This document shows, one piece after another, positions 22,389 through 22,905 of a DNA stretch of 22,905 bases. Source of the stretch: Sulfurimonas sp. GTDB lineage: Bacteria > Campylobacterota > Campylobacteria > Campylobacterales > Sulfurimonadaceae. The DNA is taken from NCBI GenBank assembly GCA_002733155.1, contig NVUO01000018.1, forward strand, positions 7,470 to 30,374, written 5' to 3'. The first letter of the stretch is position 1. Every line of letters begins with the position of its first letter. The notes beneath the pieces were generated by a model, which had not been told where the DNA came from, did not search any database, and saw nothing but the letters and a program-made list of their open reading frames with translations. The translations under genes were made by a program, and so were the position numbers.

Positions 22389-22905
22389 TTAAAGCTTTAT
22401 TTCTTCTTTTACTTTTTTTAGGGATGAAAAATCAGATATATTTAAAGTTTTCATATCCTTATTTATTTTACGATTAAGTCCTTTTAGAGTTACACCATTA
22501 CCAAATTCAATAGCCATATCAACGTCCGAAGCTATAGCTAATATAGACTGCTTATATTTCACAGGTTTAACAAGCTGATTTTTTAGTAATTCTACAGCCT
22601 CATCTTTTGTAGTATAAGCTTTAGTTGTAATATTTGAGATAACTGGTGCTTCAAATTTATCTTCAACCATGCTATGCATTAAACTCTCTAATGGAATCTG
22701 TGCAGATGATAATAAATCACAATGGGATGCTACTGACATATTAAGTAAAATTGTTTTTTTCGCGCCAGCATCTTTAAATGTTTGTTCTAAATCACTTAAG
22801 TCTGACTTTATTCCAGCTATAACTAATTGTCCATCTTGATTATAGTTAGCTGGCCATACTTTTTTTCCATTAGCTTGAGCATCTGTACAAATTTTCTCAA
22901 TACTT
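22389..22905 (-). CDS. fabD: Malonyl-CoA:ACP transacylase, C-terminal part (runs off window)
   Basis: The frame is open to the right edge and gives 171 residues of the FabD C-terminal half. ANYNQDGQLVIAG (19-31 of the part) is followed by the catalytic histidine block SVASHCDLL (His61 of the part, equal to the His of the Ser-His pair), and near the end EFGNGVTLKGLNRKI. FabD moves malonyl groups from CoA to acyl carrier protein for fatty-acid synthesis. The catalytic Ser in GxSxG lies outside the window. An internal Met (22739) is not the start. One base separates it from the nitrilase gene. Confidence 0.92.
   Translation of the reverse strand, partial: SIEKICTDAQANGKKVWPANYNQDGQLVIAGIKSDLSDLEQTFKDAGAKKTILLNMSVASHCDLLSSAQIPLESLMHSMVEDKFEAPVISNITTKAYTTKDEAVELLKNQLVKPVKYKQSILAIASDVDMAIEFGNGVTLKGLNRKINKDMKTLNISDFSSLKKVKEEIKL

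Overview
The window is strongly A+T-rich and looks like a Campylobacterota (epsilonproteobacterial) chromosome, most plausibly a free-living Sulfurimonas- or Arcobacter-like organism. The evidence is the gene order argG ... rplI-hslV-hslU-era followed by a YkuD peptidase (the same neighbourhood as in Campylobacter and Helicobacter, where era is followed by csd6), the HslV start MFDATT, a fused ferredoxin-thioredoxin-reductase/rhodanese protein, and mtn beside fabD. No rRNA, tRNA, CRISPR, insertion sequence or phage gene was seen.

Left part (1-6712): the 5' part of a leftward MFS transporter gene; a divergent flaG preceded by a good sigma-28 (flagellar) promoter; a G-free, C-containing 76-nt stretch that may be a Rho-loading site; then argG, the FTR-like/rhodanese fusion, rplI, hslV, hslU and era, all rightward with good ribosome sites.

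Middle part (6709-18233): a tightly packed rightward series that overlaps the end of era. First come two periplasmic peptidoglycan-trimming enzymes matching the helical-shape genes pgp2/csd6 and pgp1/csd4. They are followed by an MSHA-type pilus/type II secretion-like assembly set in canonical order: mshI, mshJ, mshK, mshL (secretin), mshM (ExeA-type ATPase), mshN-like (TPR), an unrecognised exported protein, mshE (assembly ATPase) and mshG (inner-membrane platform). No pilin, pseudopilin or prepilin peptidase gene lies in the window. The mshI gene is split by a frameshift exactly at a run of nine A (10209-10217): one extra A, or a -1 slip, would join both parts into a 507-residue protein with the usual cytoplasmic-domain/TM/coiled-coil/ferredoxin-like layout. 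Another A9 run lies in pgp1. Together these suggest slippage-dependent switching of the pilus and cell shape, or a homopolymer sequencing error.

Right part (18230-22905): convergent and leftward housekeeping genes: an IMPACT/YigZ protein, yebC, a small unrecognised rightward gene (19646-20137), a TtcA-like tRNA thiolase with one expected Fe-S cysteine replaced, the MTA/SAH/aminofutalosine nucleosidase mtn, a nitrilase-family amidase and the C-terminal part of fabD. A perfect 9+9 bp inverted repeat lies in the divergent yebC promoter region, and a two-tier stem-loop lies between the nitrilase gene and mtn.

Main points for a second look: the A9 frameshift in mshI, the A9 tract in pgp1, the T9 tract inside the flaG sigma-28 spacer, three degenerate MshEN-like repeats in MshE, and the apparent co-transcription of cell-shape hydrolases with a trans-envelope pilus machine.
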